DNA from: Tardiphaga sp. | GTDB lineage: Bacteria > Pseudomonadota > Alphaproteobacteria > Rhizobiales > Xanthobacteraceae | Direction of reading: 5' to 3' | Assembly: GCF_028290785.1 (NCBI RefSeq) | Contig: NZ_JAQGJD010000303.1 | Coordinates: forward strand, 1 to 64,000 | DNA: 64,000 bases | Shown here: piece by piece, positions 18,067 to 27,014 of the stretch | How the letters are laid out: each line of letters begins with the position of its first letter | Position numbering within the stretch: position 1 is the stretch's first letter | The notes under the pieces: generated by a model | Databases searched by the model: none | Seen by the model: the letters and a program-made list of their open reading frames with translations, nothing else | What the model was told of the DNA's origin: nothing | Position numbers and translations under genes: made by a program

Positions 18067-19197
18067 TTAGTTGGTGTGCGCGAAGCGCATTAGATGGAAC
18101 GCGGAATCGCCGAACTGGATATCGATCGCGCCGATCCGTTTGAAGTAGTGACCGACAACGAGTTCGTCGCTCATGCCCATGCCGCCATGCAGCTGGATAG
18201 CCTGCTCGCCGATAAAGCGAGCGGCATAGCCGACCTTGGTCTTGGCGCCGGACGCCAGCTTTGTGGTCCCCGAGTCCTTCGACGCAAGGGTCAGGGTAAG
18301 GTGCTGCGTCAGCGACACGGCTTCCTGATGGGCGATGAACATGTCAACCATCCGGTGCTGCAGGACCTGAAACGTGCCGAGCGCGACGCCAAACTGCTTG
18401 CGCGTCTTGGCGTAATCGAGGGTCGCGGAATTTAACTCCGACATCGCACCGACCGCTTCGGCACACAGCGCGCCGATAGCCCTGTCGCGGCAGGCCTCCA
18501 GAATCGCCGCGCCCTCGCCCTCGCCGCCAAGCAAGGCCGCCGCGGGTACCTGGACGTCCTTCATGGTGATTTCCGCGGCCCGCCGGCCGTCGATGGTCTT
18601 GAAACTCTGCAGATGCAGCCCGGCTGACTGTCGATCAACAATGAAGAGGCTGACGCCCTGGCGATCGCGGCGGTCGCCGGAGGTGCGCGCCGAAACGATC
18701 AGACGGTCAGCCCACGGCGCGCCGATGACGGCCGCCTTGGCGCCGGAAAGGATGTAATGATCGCCACTGCGCCGCGCGGTCGTAGAAACATTGTTCAGGT
18801 CGTAGCGGGCTCCCGGCTCCGCCCAGGCCAGCGCCCAGATCGACTCGCCCGCCGCAATGCCGGTGAGATGTTCGCGGCGCTGCGCATCGGTCCCCTCGGC
18901 CTCGATCAGCCCGCCGGCCAGCACCACTGTCTCGAAAAACGGCTCGACCACCAGGCGGCGCCCGAACTCCTGCATGACGATCATGGTCGCCAGCGCGCCC
19001 TCGCCGAATCCGCCGAACTCCTCCGCGAAAGGCGCGGCGAGCAGACCCATGTCCGCAAACTTCTTCCAATGCGTCCGGCTCCAGCCGTCCTCGCTCACGA
19101 CAATGCGGCGGCGCGCGTCGAAGTCGTACTCATCCTTGAGCAGACGTTGAACGCTGTTGCGCAGAAGCTCTTGTTCTTCGGTGAATTGGATGTCCAT
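18067..19197 (-). CDS. Acyl-CoA dehydrogenase, small (PimD-like) subunit
   Basis: A 376-residue FAD enzyme of the acyl-CoA dehydrogenase fold. The N terminus [20 protein letters not shown] and the segment [14 protein letters not shown] are typical. At the C terminus it reads [12 protein letters not shown], with Gly where classical members such as MCAD carry the catalytic Glu; no Glu is evident at the alternative helix position either (CRDRAIGAL). This fits the non-catalytic partner of a two-gene heteromer of the PimC/PimD type. GGAGAAA precedes the ATG and the partner gene lies 19 bases upstream. Confidence 0.88.
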   Translation of the reverse strand: MDIQFTEEQELLRNSVQRLLKDEYDFDARRRIVVSEDGWSRTHWKKFADMGLLAAPFAEEFGGFGEGALATMIVMQEFGRRLVVEPFFETVVLAGGLIEAEGTDAQRREHLTGIAAGESIWALAWAEPGARYDLNNVSTTARRSGDHYILSGAKAAVIGAPWADRLIVSARTSGDRRDRQGVSLFIVDRQSAGLHLQSFKTIDGRRAAEITMKDVQVPAAALLGGEGEGAAILEACRDRAIGALCAEAVGAMSELNSATLDYAKTRKQFGVALGTFQVLQHRMVDMFIAHQEAVSLTQHLTLTLASKDSGTTKLASGAKTKVGYAARFIGEQAIQLHGGMGMSDELVVGHYFKRIGAIDIQFGDSAFHLMRFAHTN

Positions 19198-19216
19198 GGC
19201 TTTCTCCAGTTCCGGA

Positions 19217-20398
19217 TCAGAGACCCAGCACCGCCTTAGCGATGATGTTGCGCTGGATCTCGTTCGAGCCGCCGTAGATGCTGAGCTTGCGCGAGTTGAG
19301 GTACTTTTCGGCCGCGGTGTGGCCGTAGTCCGGGCCGGGCATGAAGACGTTGCCCCCGGCAGGATGTTCGCGCAAAGCGAGGCCGTAGTTGCCCATGGCG
19401 CGATGCGTCAGGTCGGTGATGCGCTGGAAGATCTCGGTGCCCCTGATCTTGAACAGCGAAGCCGCCGGACCGGGATCAATGCCGCGCGACATCTGCGCAA
19501 CAACCCGCAACTCGGTGGCTTCAAGCGCAAGCACATCGAGTTCGATACGGGCGATATCGCGCACAAATTCGCCAAACGCCGGATCATCCTCTGGGACTTC
19601 CGCCGAAACAATGTCCTTGAGGCGCCGCAGATACCGCGTCGAACGTCCAATGCCAGCCATGCTGGTGCGCTCATTGCCGAGCAGGAACTTGGCATAGGTC
19701 CAGCCCTTGTTCTCGTCGCCGATCAGGTTCTCGACGGGGACCCGAACGTCTTCGAGGAACACATCGTTGACCTCGTGCGAACCGTCGATGGTGATGATGG
19801 GGCGGACCGTCACGCCCGGCGTCTTCATGTCAATCAGCAGAAAGGAAATGCCGGCTTGCGGCTTTGCTGACGGATCGGTCCGCACCAGGCAGAAGATCCA
19901 GTCGGCATGCTGCGCCAGTGTCGTCCACGTCTTGTGGCCGTTAACGATGTAGTGATCACCGTCGCGCACCGCCTTGGTGCGTACCGAAGCGAGATCGGAG
20001 CCGGAGCCCGGCTCGGAATAGCCCTGGCACCACCAGTCGTCGCCCGACAATATGCGCGGCAAAAATTTCTGCCTCTGCGCCTCGCTGCCATAAGTGTAGA
20101 TAACCGGTCCGACCATCGTCACGCTGAAGGCAAGCGGCGGCAACGTGCCGGCGCGAGAGGTCTCCTGCTCCCAGATGAAGCGCTGCGTCAGCGACCAGCC
20201 GGGACCGCCAAACTCCTTCGGCCACAGCGGCGCGATCCAGCCCTTCTTGTGCAGAATGCGGTGCCACAGCAGCGACTGTTCCTTGCTGAGGTCGGTCTCG
20301 GGATTGGGCACCCGCATTTCCGCCGGATAGTTCGCGGCAATGAAGGACCGAACCTCGTCGCGGAAGGCGGCGTCTTCCCTGGAAAGGTTCAGTTCCAT
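19217..20398 (-). CDS. Acyl-CoA dehydrogenase, large (PimC-like) subunit
   Basis: A 393-residue acyl-CoA dehydrogenase. FAD-contact segments are QGYSEPGSGSDLASV (residues 125-139) and the C-terminal IYGGSNEIQRNIIAKAVLGL. The usual catalytic Glu of MCAD is Gly in that motif, but GNERTSMAG holds Glu at about residue 243, the place used by isovaleryl- and long-chain dehydrogenases, so I take that as the base. The closest pattern I know is PimC of Rhodopseudomonas, the large subunit of pimeloyl-CoA dehydrogenase. It is followed by the small subunit gene, so the two likely form one enzyme. Confidence 0.88.
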   Translation of the reverse strand: MELNLSREDAAFRDEVRSFIAANYPAEMRVPNPETDLSKEQSLLWHRILHKKGWIAPLWPKEFGGPGWSLTQRFIWEQETSRAGTLPPLAFSVTMVGPVIYTYGSEAQRQKFLPRILSGDDWWCQGYSEPGSGSDLASVRTKAVRDGDHYIVNGHKTWTTLAQHADWIFCLVRTDPSAKPQAGISFLLIDMKTPGVTVRPIITIDGSHEVNDVFLEDVRVPVENLIGDENKGWTYAKFLLGNERTSMAGIGRSTRYLRRLKDIVSAEVPEDDPAFGEFVRDIARIELDVLALEATELRVVAQMSRGIDPGPAASLFKIRGTEIFQRITDLTHRAMGNYGLALREHPAGGNVFMPGPDYGHTAAEKYLNSRKLSIYGGSNEIQRNIIAKAVLGL

Positions 20399-20408
20399 GG
20401 CCGCGCCT

Positions 20409-21152
20409 CTACCACTTCTCGCCGAACGGCCGGATCTCGGCCTCGAACGTCCAGGCGTCGCGCGGCTGCTGGTAGAGCGCCCAGTAGGACTCCGCGACGG
20501 CGGCGGGACGCATCAGGCGGTTGGGATCGAGATTCTCCAGTGCCTGCGGCCCTTCCCGGCCGACGATCAGCTGCCGCACCCATTCGGTATCGACGCTGGA
20601 GTCGATCACGAGATGCGCGACGTGGATGTTTTGCGGTCCCAGTTCGCGGGCCATCGACTGCGCAACGGCACGCAGACCGAACTTCGCGCTGGCGAAGGCG
20701 GCAAAGCCCTTGCCGCCGCGCATGCTGGCGGTGGCGCCGGTGAAGAAGATGTTACCCTTGCCGCGCGCCAGCATGTGGCGCGCCGCCTCGCGCCCGGCGA
20801 GGAAGCCGGACAGGCAGGCCATTTCCCAGACTTTCCGGAACACCCGTTCGGTGGTCTCCACGATCGGAAAATTGACGTTGGCGCCGATATTGAACACGCA
20901 GACTTCCAGCGGCGCGTGCGCATCGGCGTCGGCCATGAACCTGATAATCTCTTCTTCCTTCCGCGCATCCAGCGCGCGGCCGAACACGGTGCCGCCGGCG
21001 GCTTCTATCTCCTTGATCAGCGGCTCCAGCTTCTCGCCCTGGCGGCGGCCGACGAACACGGTAAACCCCTCGGCGGCAAATTTCTTGGCGATCTCGCCAC
21101 CGATAAAATCTCCGGCGCCGACCACGGCGACCGTTGCATTGCGCTGTTCCAC
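20409..21152 (-). CDS. SDR family protein with Phe at the catalytic Tyr position
   Basis: A 247-residue Rossmann-fold protein of the short-chain dehydrogenase family. The cofactor motif is VVGAGDFIGGEIAKKFA rather than the usual TGxxxGIG. The catalytic stretch reads FAAFASAKFGLRAVAQSM, so the YxxxK signature is FxxxK: Lys is kept and Tyr is Phe, which I checked in the DNA. A GTG start at 21152 was chosen because AGGAG lies six bases upstream; a longer form from ATG at 21191 lacks one. A paralogue of equal length with the same change lies at 26242-26985. It may be a non-canonical reductase or a binding protein. Confidence 0.82.
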   Translation of the reverse strand: MEQRNATVAVVGAGDFIGGEIAKKFAAEGFTVFVGRRQGEKLEPLIKEIEAAGGTVFGRALDARKEEEIIRFMADADAHAPLEVCVFNIGANVNFPIVETTERVFRKVWEMACLSGFLAGREAARHMLARGKGNIFFTGATASMRGGKGFAAFASAKFGLRAVAQSMARELGPQNIHVAHLVIDSSVDTEWVRQLIVGREGPQALENLDPNRLMRPAAVAESYWALYQQPRDAWTFEAEIRPFGEKW

Positions 21153-21191
21153 TGAATTCTCCTGACGAAGGCTAAAATGATCGCGCGGCAT

Positions 21192-22748
21192 TCACTGGCC
21201 GCGCAGCGATTCCGCGAGTTTGTGCTTGAGGATCTTGCCAGTCGATGTCGCCGGCAGCGCCGGCAGTACGATGATCTCGGACGGCCGCTTGTATGAGGTT
21301 AGCTGCGGCGACACATGCGCCATCAGGTCCGACGCACTGGTGTCGGTGCCCTGCAGCAACTGCACGAAGGCCACGACCTCCTCATTGCCTTCCACGGAAC
21401 GCCCGACCACGGCGCACTGCACCACCGAGGGATGCGAACTCAGCACCGCCTCGATTTCCGCGGGGTAGACGTTGAAGCCGGAGCGGATGATCATTTCCTT
21501 GGTGCGACCAACGATGAACAGGCAGTCGCCCTCGAAGCGGGCGAGATCTCCTGTGTTGAACCATCCATCCGGGTCGATCGCCTTGGCGGTCAGGTCCGGA
21601 GCGCGGTAGTAGCCGCGCATCACGTTGCGACCGCGGACGTGCAGCTCGCCCACCTCGCCGGACTGCTTCGTCGCGCCATTGAGGCCGATGATCTTCGCCT
21701 CGATGCCCGGGAGCAGCGATCCCACCGCCTGATCGTCGCGCGGCGCATCGATGCGCACGCCCGACAATCCAGGCGAACATTCGGTAATGCCGTAGCCGTT
21801 CAGAAGCGGCAGGCCGAGTTCCTGCTGCACGCGCTCCTTCAGGTCGAGATCGAGCGGCGCGCCGGCCACCGCGATCAACCGCAGCGAGCCGGGATCGAGC
21901 CTGTCGAGGCCGGCAACGGCCTTGTATTCCAGCAGGCGCTGATACGTAGCGGGTACGCCGTTGAGGATGGTGATGCCTTCTTCCGAAATGGCTTTAGCGA
22001 GCGCCGCGGGATCGTATTTGCTGACCAGACGCACTGTCGCACCGGTCATCAACGTCATCACCAGCAAGGAGATTCCGACGATGTGGGAGATCGGCAGCAC
22101 GATGTACTGCTTGTCGGCAGGTGTCATGCGGCGGATGTCCGCCGTGGTCTTGGCGCTGAACAGCAGGTTTTCATGCGTCAGCATCACGCCCTTCGGCGTA
22201 CCGGTGGTGCCGGAAGTATAGATCAATACGGCGACCTGGTCGCGTGGGCTGTATTGCACCGGCTCCGGCGCGGTCTGCTCGTTGGAAGCTGTTGCCGCGA
22301 TATCCCGCAGCGGACCGATCGTGATCGTCTGCGCCGCATAGCGCGACGCGTGGGCTTCCGCCTCCTTCGATACGCTGACCGTCAGCAGCACGCGACGCGC
22401 GCCGCTGTGATCACGAATCTGGTCGATTTCGCGCGCCGACAGCCGCGGATTGACCACGATCGCCCAGGCGTCGATGCGGCTGGCGGCCAGCAGCAAACCG
22501 GCCAGCGCAATGCTGTTCTCGCTGACCAGCATGAGCCGATCGCCCGGCCGGATGCCGAGCGCCGTCAGCCCGTCTGCGATCTCGCCGACCGAGCGGTGCA
22601 GTTGCGCATAGGTCCAGGCATAGCCGTCCTCGACCAGGGCGACGCGGTCGGGCGTCTCCGCGGCGTGGCGGTCGATCACGAAATGAAGGCGCGGCGGCAA
22701 GCTGCCCAGCACCTCTATGGAGTTGTCCGCTTCTGCCGTCGTCAACAT
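21192..22748 (-). CDS. AMP-forming acyl-CoA ligase (class I adenylate-forming)
   Basis: A 518-residue enzyme that should activate a carboxylic acid to its CoA ester with ATP. The phosphate-binding loop YTSGTTGTPKG lies at about residues 177-187, YGITECSPGLSG forms the adenine-binding motif, GWFNTGDLARF carries the conserved Asp, and the hinge and C-terminal domain follow (IRSGFNVYPAEIEAVL, then the Lys in STGKILKHKL). GGGAGAA precedes the ATG. In the operon it follows the isomerase gene and precedes the SDR and dehydrogenases, so it is the likely entry step. Substrate unknown. Confidence 0.9.
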   Translation of the reverse strand: MLTTAEADNSIEVLGSLPPRLHFVIDRHAAETPDRVALVEDGYAWTYAQLHRSVGEIADGLTALGIRPGDRLMLVSENSIALAGLLLAASRIDAWAIVVNPRLSAREIDQIRDHSGARRVLLTVSVSKEAEAHASRYAAQTITIGPLRDIAATASNEQTAPEPVQYSPRDQVAVLIYTSGTTGTPKGVMLTHENLLFSAKTTADIRRMTPADKQYIVLPISHIVGISLLVMTLMTGATVRLVSKYDPAALAKAISEEGITILNGVPATYQRLLEYKAVAGLDRLDPGSLRLIAVAGAPLDLDLKERVQQELGLPLLNGYGITECSPGLSGVRIDAPRDDQAVGSLLPGIEAKIIGLNGATKQSGEVGELHVRGRNVMRGYYRAPDLTAKAIDPDGWFNTGDLARFEGDCLFIVGRTKEMIIRSGFNVYPAEIEAVLSSHPSVVQCAVVGRSVEGNEEVVAFVQLLQGTDTSASDLMAHVSPQLTSYKRPSEIIVLPALPATSTGKILKHKLAESLRGQ

Positions 22749-22817
22749 CGCTATTCTCCCGAAGAACGAGCCGCTTGAACGCGACTTCGATAGTATGCGG
22801 CGCGCCGAATAATGGGC

Positions 22818-23456
22818 TCAGACCCGCTTCGCCTGCCGCACCGAGGACAGGTCGACGATCAGTTCCTCGACATCGCGCAAACTGTCCTTGCCAAAGAACA
22901 TCTCGTCTCCCACGAAGAACGTCGGCGACCCGAACGAGCCGCGCTCGACCGCCGCGTTGGTGTCCTTGATCAGCTTCTGCTTGACGTCGTCCCGCTGCGC
23001 GCGGACGATCAGCCTGTCGATGTTGATGCCCGATGCCTGGAAGGCGGCGCGGAATACCTCGAGGTCGTCCATCTTCTTGGGCTCTTCCCACATGTGATGG
23101 TAGGCCGCGCGGAAGTAGGGCTCGAACACGCCCTCGAACTGCGCCGCCACCGCGCCGCGCATCAGCATCAGCGTGTTGACGGGGAAAAACGGATTGTAGT
23201 TGAACTTGGTGACGCCGTGCTTTCGCAGGAAGCGCTCGGTCTCCAGCCGTTGGTATTCCGGCTTGTTCTTGATGCCGCGCAGCGATTCCGCCGGGGACAT
23301 GTTGCCGGTGGCCTTGTAGATGCCGCCGAGCAGGACCGGAATGTATTCGAACGTGGCGCCAGTGCGCTTCTCGATGCCGGGAAGCGCGATCTCCGCCAGA
23401 TAGGCGTTGGGGCTTCCGAAATCGAAATGGAATTCGACCTTCACTGCAGCGGTCAC
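22818..23456 (-). CDS. 2-Hydroxychromene-2-carboxylate isomerase family / DsbA-fold protein
   Basis: A 212-residue thioredoxin-like protein of the HCCA isomerase group. The active-site pattern FDFGSPNAYL places Ser at about residue 15, the residue these glutathione-dependent isomerases use instead of the DsbA Cys pair; FNYNPFFPVNTLMLMRG and FGSPTFFVGDEMFFGKD are family segments. The start is a GTG at 23456 with GGAG upstream. It is the first gene of the catabolic operon and lies downstream of the AGTTC-N7-GAACT promoter. A GSH-linked isomerisation is inferred, not shown. Confidence 0.85.
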   Translation of the reverse strand: MTAAVKVEFHFDFGSPNAYLAEIALPGIEKRTGATFEYIPVLLGGIYKATGNMSPAESLRGIKNKPEYQRLETERFLRKHGVTKFNYNPFFPVNTLMLMRGAVAAQFEGVFEPYFRAAYHHMWEEPKKMDDLEVFRAAFQASGINIDRLIVRAQRDDVKQKLIKDTNAAVERGSFGSPTFFVGDEMFFGKDSLRDVEELIVDLSSVRQAKRV

Positions 23457-23519
23457 GGCGCTTCTCCTCGTCCTGCGTATTGGTCCAGCAGTCGCCCGCC
23501 GACGCCTGCCATTGCAGCG

Positions 23520-23548
23520 ACGATAAAGTTCTATTTTAGAACTGTCAA
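23520..23548 (-). promoter_or_regulatory. Promoter with embedded AGTTC-N7-GAACT operator, copy 1
   Basis: On the minus strand TTGACA (23548-23543) and TATCGT (23525-23520) are 17 bases apart and fit a sigma-70-type promoter. The palindrome AGTTCTATTTTAGAACT at 23527-23543 fills the spacer. It lies 63-79 bases before the start of the catabolic operon and about 135 bases from the HxlR gene. Two further copies occur at 25561 and 36617. Confidence 0.65.
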
Positions 23549-23677
23549 TGCGGAAACGACTCCGCTCAGGTGAAATGGAACTGCTAAGGTCACAAGGTTA
23601 TTGTCCTCGCGTCAGTGCCTTATTAGAATGGCAAGCGGCGGCGCCCGACGGACGCCGCAAACGGATGGAATGACACG

Positions 23678-24187
23678 ATGAAATGGGATGCCCTCGAGGA
23701 AGAGCCCTGCTCGCTGGCCCGCACGGTGGCCGTGATCGGCGACCGCTGGAGCCTGATGATCCTGCGCGAGTGTTTCCTGCGCAAGCGGCGGTTCGAGGCA
23801 TTTCAGTCCTCGCTCGGCATCACGCGGCATCTGCTCGCGGAACGGCTCAAGAAGCTCGTGCGTTTCGGGGTGCTGCGCCGCATCCCCTATATGGAATCGC
23901 CGAAGCGCTACGAATATATCCTGACCCAGAAGGGCCTCGACCTATATCCAATAATCATGTCGATCGTGCATTGGGGCAACGTGCACATGGTGGATTCCCG
24001 CGGCAAGCCGCTGCTCCATGAGCACAAGAGCTGCGGCAAGATGTTCGATCCGCTGATGATCTGCTCGGAATGCGGCGAGCCGCTGAACGCCAAGCAGGTG
24101 CACACGCATCCAGGCCCCGGCGCGCGTCAGGAGACCTTGCCGGCGAAGGCGCCTGCCAAGCCTAAAGCCAGCCGCACCGCGGTCTGA
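23678..24187 (+). CDS. HxlR family transcriptional regulator with C-terminal Cys/His tail
   Basis: A 169-residue regulator. The HxlR winged helix covers about residues 10-100: CSLARTVAVIGDRWSLMILR at the start with the conserved Cys and GDRW, then RRFEAFQSSLGI and the wing RRIPYMESPKRYEYILTQKG. A C-terminal tail beyond the core has Cys at about 119, 129 and 132 (SCGK, ICSECG) plus His, as in a small metal-binding knuckle that many HxlR proteins lack. The ribosome binding site is weak. It is divergent from the catabolic operon with the operator copy 1 in the gap, so it is the best candidate to bind all three copies. Confidence 0.88.
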   Translation: MKWDALEEEPCSLARTVAVIGDRWSLMILRECFLRKRRFEAFQSSLGITRHLLAERLKKLVRFGVLRRIPYMESPKRYEYILTQKGLDLYPIIMSIVHWGNVHMVDSRGKPLLHEHKSCGKMFDPLMICSECGEPLNAKQVHTHPGPGARQETLPAKAPAKPKASRTAV

Positions 24188-24264
24188 TTCGCGGCTTGCG
24201 GCGGGCCGAACCGGAGAGCCAGCGATGCCGTCCTTTTCTTGTTGCTGGACGACCATGCCGCGCC

Positions 24265-25470
24265 TCACTCGGAGTTCGCGTCGAGGATGTCGCCGAACGG
24301 CTCCCAGTTCGTGCCGCTCCAGCGCTGCAACTGCAGTTGGGTCCAGATCATGTTGCTCGAATCGGTTGTATTGATCTTGATGCCGGTGGCTGCAACCGGA
24401 AGGACCAGGTCCTTGAGCGATTTCGACTGCGCGACGATGTTCTTTCGCGATAGGTCATCGCCGCACTGCTTCAGGATCTGCTCAAGGATCATGCCGTGCA
24501 TGTAGCCCGTCAGGTAACTGGTATTCTGGAAGTCCGCGCCGGGCAGGTATTTTTCGAAAAATGCCCGATATGCGTTGATGCCGGCGTCGTTCTCCCATTT
24601 TGAATCGGTCGGATCCTTGTTGATGGTACCGACCACCACGCCGACGGACTTGTCGAGGCCGGCGGGCCGCAACGTCCCGCCGATTGAGCCGGATGGAAAG
24701 TTGATGACCACGATCGGCTTCCAGCCGATTTCCGCGGCCTTCCGGATCGCCTGCGCAGCGCATTTCGGCGTCCCAGCAATGAACAGGGCTTCGGCACCGG
24801 AGCTCTTCAGGCTGACCACCTGTGAATCCACGGTCGGCTCGGTAACCTCGTAGGCGGCCGTGACCACCCGTTTGTCGAAGTCGGCCTTCATAAACGACCG
24901 GAACGCGTTGACGTAGTCCTTACCGAGGTCGTCGTTCTGGTAGAGGATCGCGTACTTGGCCGTCGGCAGCGCCCGGCTGAGGAATTTCGCGTAGATCTTG
25001 CCCTCGGTGTCGTAGCTGACGAGACCCGTGGTGGTCAGCGGGTAGTCCTTCACGTCGGTGAATTTGCTGGAGCCGCTGACGATGGCGATGCTCGGCACCC
25101 CCTTCGCCTTCAGGTATTTGGCGACGGCCGTATTCCCCGGCGTGCCGAGCTGGCCGAAGATGAACGAGACCTCGTCGCTTTCCACCAGCCTGCGCGCCTG
25201 CTCGACCGCCTTGGGCGGGCTGTAGGCGTCGTCCATGGCGATGTAGTCGATCTTGCGGCCGTTGATGCCGCCGCGGTCGTTGATCGACTGGATATAGGCC
25301 ACGATGCCGCGGCCGGTGAGGCCGATCGAGGAGGCCGGCCCGCTGAACGGAAAAATGCCGCCTATCTTGATCTCGGTGGCGGTCACTCCGGGGGCTTCAG
25401 CCGCCATGGCGGGGCCCCCGAGCAGGCAGGAAAGCGAAATCGCAGACACCAACCGGGATGCTGGGCGCAT
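24265..25470 (-). CDS. Branched-chain amino acid-type ABC transporter substrate-binding protein (Peripla_BP_6)
   Basis: A 401-residue periplasmic binding protein with a signal peptide ending near GGPAMAAEA. The mature N terminus TEIKIGGIFPFSGPASSIG and the FGQLGTPGNTA segment are family signs. GGGAGGATA precedes the ATG at 25470. It closely parallels the protein at 35326-36525 and shares its promoter-operator. The LivFGMH-type permeases and ATPases encoded at 28269-31582 are the likely partners. In this family ligands are often aromatic or other organic acids rather than amino acids. Confidence 0.92.
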   Translation of the reverse strand: MRPASRLVSAISLSCLLGGPAMAAEAPGVTATEIKIGGIFPFSGPASSIGLTGRGIVAYIQSINDRGGINGRKIDYIAMDDAYSPPKAVEQARRLVESDEVSFIFGQLGTPGNTAVAKYLKAKGVPSIAIVSGSSKFTDVKDYPLTTTGLVSYDTEGKIYAKFLSRALPTAKYAILYQNDDLGKDYVNAFRSFMKADFDKRVVTAAYEVTEPTVDSQVVSLKSSGAEALFIAGTPKCAAQAIRKAAEIGWKPIVVINFPSGSIGGTLRPAGLDKSVGVVVGTINKDPTDSKWENDAGINAYRAFFEKYLPGADFQNTSYLTGYMHGMILEQILKQCGDDLSRKNIVAQSKSLKDLVLPVAATGIKINTTDSSNMIWTQLQLQRWSGTNWEPFGDILDANSE

Positions 25471-25554
25471 GGGTATCCTCCCTGAGGCGACTGCCGGAGG
25501 CAGTCGCGGACAATCCTTGATTGTCGTTATCGCGGCATTTTTGCCGTCGATGAT

Positions 25555-25583
25555 TTATTCAGTTCTTTTTTAGAACTTGTCAA
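25555..25583 (-). promoter_or_regulatory. Promoter with embedded AGTTC-N7-GAACT operator, copy 2
   Basis: On the minus strand TTGACA (25583-25578) is followed by the palindrome AGTTCTAAAAAAGAACT as exact 17-base spacer, then GAATAA or, with 18 bases, AATAAA as a -10. It lies about 90-100 bases before the binding-protein start at 25470. The -35 box overlaps the stop codon of the upstream GST gene. Confidence 0.62.
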
Positions 25584-26242
25584 CAGGTCGGCAATACCAC
25601 CACCGGCTTATTGGCCAGCGCCGCGCGCTGGTAGGCCGGCCGCGCCTTGGTGCGTTCGAGATAGGGCATCGCGCTGTCGCAGATCCCGACGCCGTAATCG
25701 ATCGCCCAGGTCAGGCAGGTCGTCAGGATAATGTCGGCGGTGGTGAACTGGTCACCCATCAGGAAGGTCCGCCCGTCGGACAGCGCGACGTCCACATGCT
25801 TCAACTGATCGCGAAAATATTCGCCGGCCTTGGTCACGACCACAGGCGCCTCGCCATAGATATGGGCGAGGCCGTTATTGGTGCCGTGACGGCGCATCAC
25901 GTACAGGCTGGTGGAGTCCAGTTCCGCGACCACGAAGAAGCACCATTCCAGCCACCTGGCCTGCAGCGACTTCTCGCTGGGAATCAGGACATGATCCGGC
26001 GTCGAATAGGTCTGCGAGAGATAGGCGACAATCGCCGCGCTCTCGCCGATCCGGAAATCCCCATCGACCAGCAGCGGGACCTTCTGCCGCGCGTTCAGCG
26101 CGGTGTATTCGGGCGTCTTGGTCTCCCCCGAGCGGGGGAGAATGGGCCGGCATTCGTATGGCAGATCCAGCTCATGAAGCGCCCAGTGTGCGCGGATCGT
26201 GCGCGTGGTGCCGACACCCCAGAGAACAAGTTGCTCGTCCAT
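25580..26242 (-). CDS. Glutathione S-transferase family protein
   Basis: A 220-residue protein with an N-terminal thioredoxin-like domain (LVLWGVGTTRTIRAHWALHE; cis-Pro in QKVPLLVDGDFRIGESAAIV) and a helical C-terminal domain. I placed the start at the ATG at 26242, eight bases after GGAG and overlapping the TGA of the upstream SDR gene (TGATG); an ATG two codons earlier is possible. It ends the second transport/CoA-transferase gene set. A GSH-dependent step fits with the HCCA isomerase-like gene in the first operon. Substrate unknown. Confidence 0.88.
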   Translation of the reverse strand: MDEQLVLWGVGTTRTIRAHWALHELDLPYECRPILPRSGETKTPEYTALNARQKVPLLVDGDFRIGESAAIVAYLSQTYSTPDHVLIPSEKSLQARWLEWCFFVVAELDSTSLYVMRRHGTNNGLAHIYGEAPVVVTKAGEYFRDQLKHVDVALSDGRTFLMGDQFTTADIILTTCLTWAIDYGVGICDSAMPYLERTKARPAYQRAALANKPVVVLPTC

Positions 26243-26985
26243 CACCATGTCTCCACTGAGGGCCGCAGATCGAGTTCGTGGGTCCAGCCATCGCGGCTCT
26301 GATGGTGCGCGAACCAGTAGGCCTCGGCGATCGACGAGGTCTTGGTCAGGCTATCCGGCGGAATCTCGCTGGCATCGATGCCCTTGGCAGCCTTCATCCG
26401 CAGATGAATCGCCTCGCTGTCCACGCCGGCATCGATCAGCAGGTGGACGACGTGGATATTTCGCGGACCGAGTTCGCGGGCCATGGACTGCGCCACGGCG
26501 CGCAGTGCGAATTTTGCGGAGGAGAACGCGGTGAACCCGGTGCGGCCCTTGACGCTGGCGGTGGCGCCGGTGAACAGCATGGTGCCACCGCCGCGCTTCA
26601 GCATGTGGCTTGCCGCTTCGCGGCCCACGAGGAAGCCGGCGTAGCAAGCCAGTTCCCAGGCCTTGAAGAACAGCTTTTCGCTGGTCTCCAGCAGCGGCTT
26701 GCTGACATTCGATCCGGCGTTGAACAGGCAGACCTCGATCGGCCCGACGTCCTTCTCGACTTCGGCGAACAGTGCCCTCACGCTGTCCTCCTGGCGCGCA
26801 TCGGTAGAGAACGCCCGCGCAACGCCGCCGGCGGCGTTGATCTCATCGACCAGCGCTTGCGATTTTGCGGCGTCGCGGCGCGCGATGCAGACGGCGAAGC
26901 CGCCTTGCGCAAAACGTCGCGCCACGGCGGCGCCGATCGCGTCTCCGGCGCCGACGAGCAGGGCTACCTTGGTTGTTTCGGTCAT
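26242..26985 (-). CDS. SDR family protein with Phe at the catalytic Tyr position, paralogue of 20409-21152
   Basis: A 247-residue Rossmann-fold protein, equal in length to its paralogue. The cofactor motif is LVGAGDAIGAAVARRFA, and the catalytic stretch reads TAFSSAKFALRAVAQSMA, again Phe for the usual Tyr with Lys kept. GGAAAGGA precedes the ATG at 26985. It lies between a CoA-transferase and a GST in the second gene set, while its paralogue lies in the first, so each operon carries one copy. Reductase activity is uncertain without the Tyr. Confidence 0.82.
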   Translation of the reverse strand: MTETTKVALLVGAGDAIGAAVARRFAQGGFAVCIARRDAAKSQALVDEINAAGGVARAFSTDARQEDSVRALFAEVEKDVGPIEVCLFNAGSNVSKPLLETSEKLFFKAWELACYAGFLVGREAASHMLKRGGGTMLFTGATASVKGRTGFTAFSSAKFALRAVAQSMARELGPRNIHVVHLLIDAGVDSEAIHLRMKAAKGIDASEIPPDSLTKTSSIAEAYWFAHHQSRDGWTHELDLRPSVETW

Positions 26986-27014
26986 GTAGTGATCCTTTCC
27001 TCGATCTTCCTGAT

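Noticed and set aside
19157-19870. Plus-strand open frame opposite the acyl-CoA dehydrogenases
   Set aside because: Antisense shadow without start signals; both minus-strand genes carry clear family motifs.
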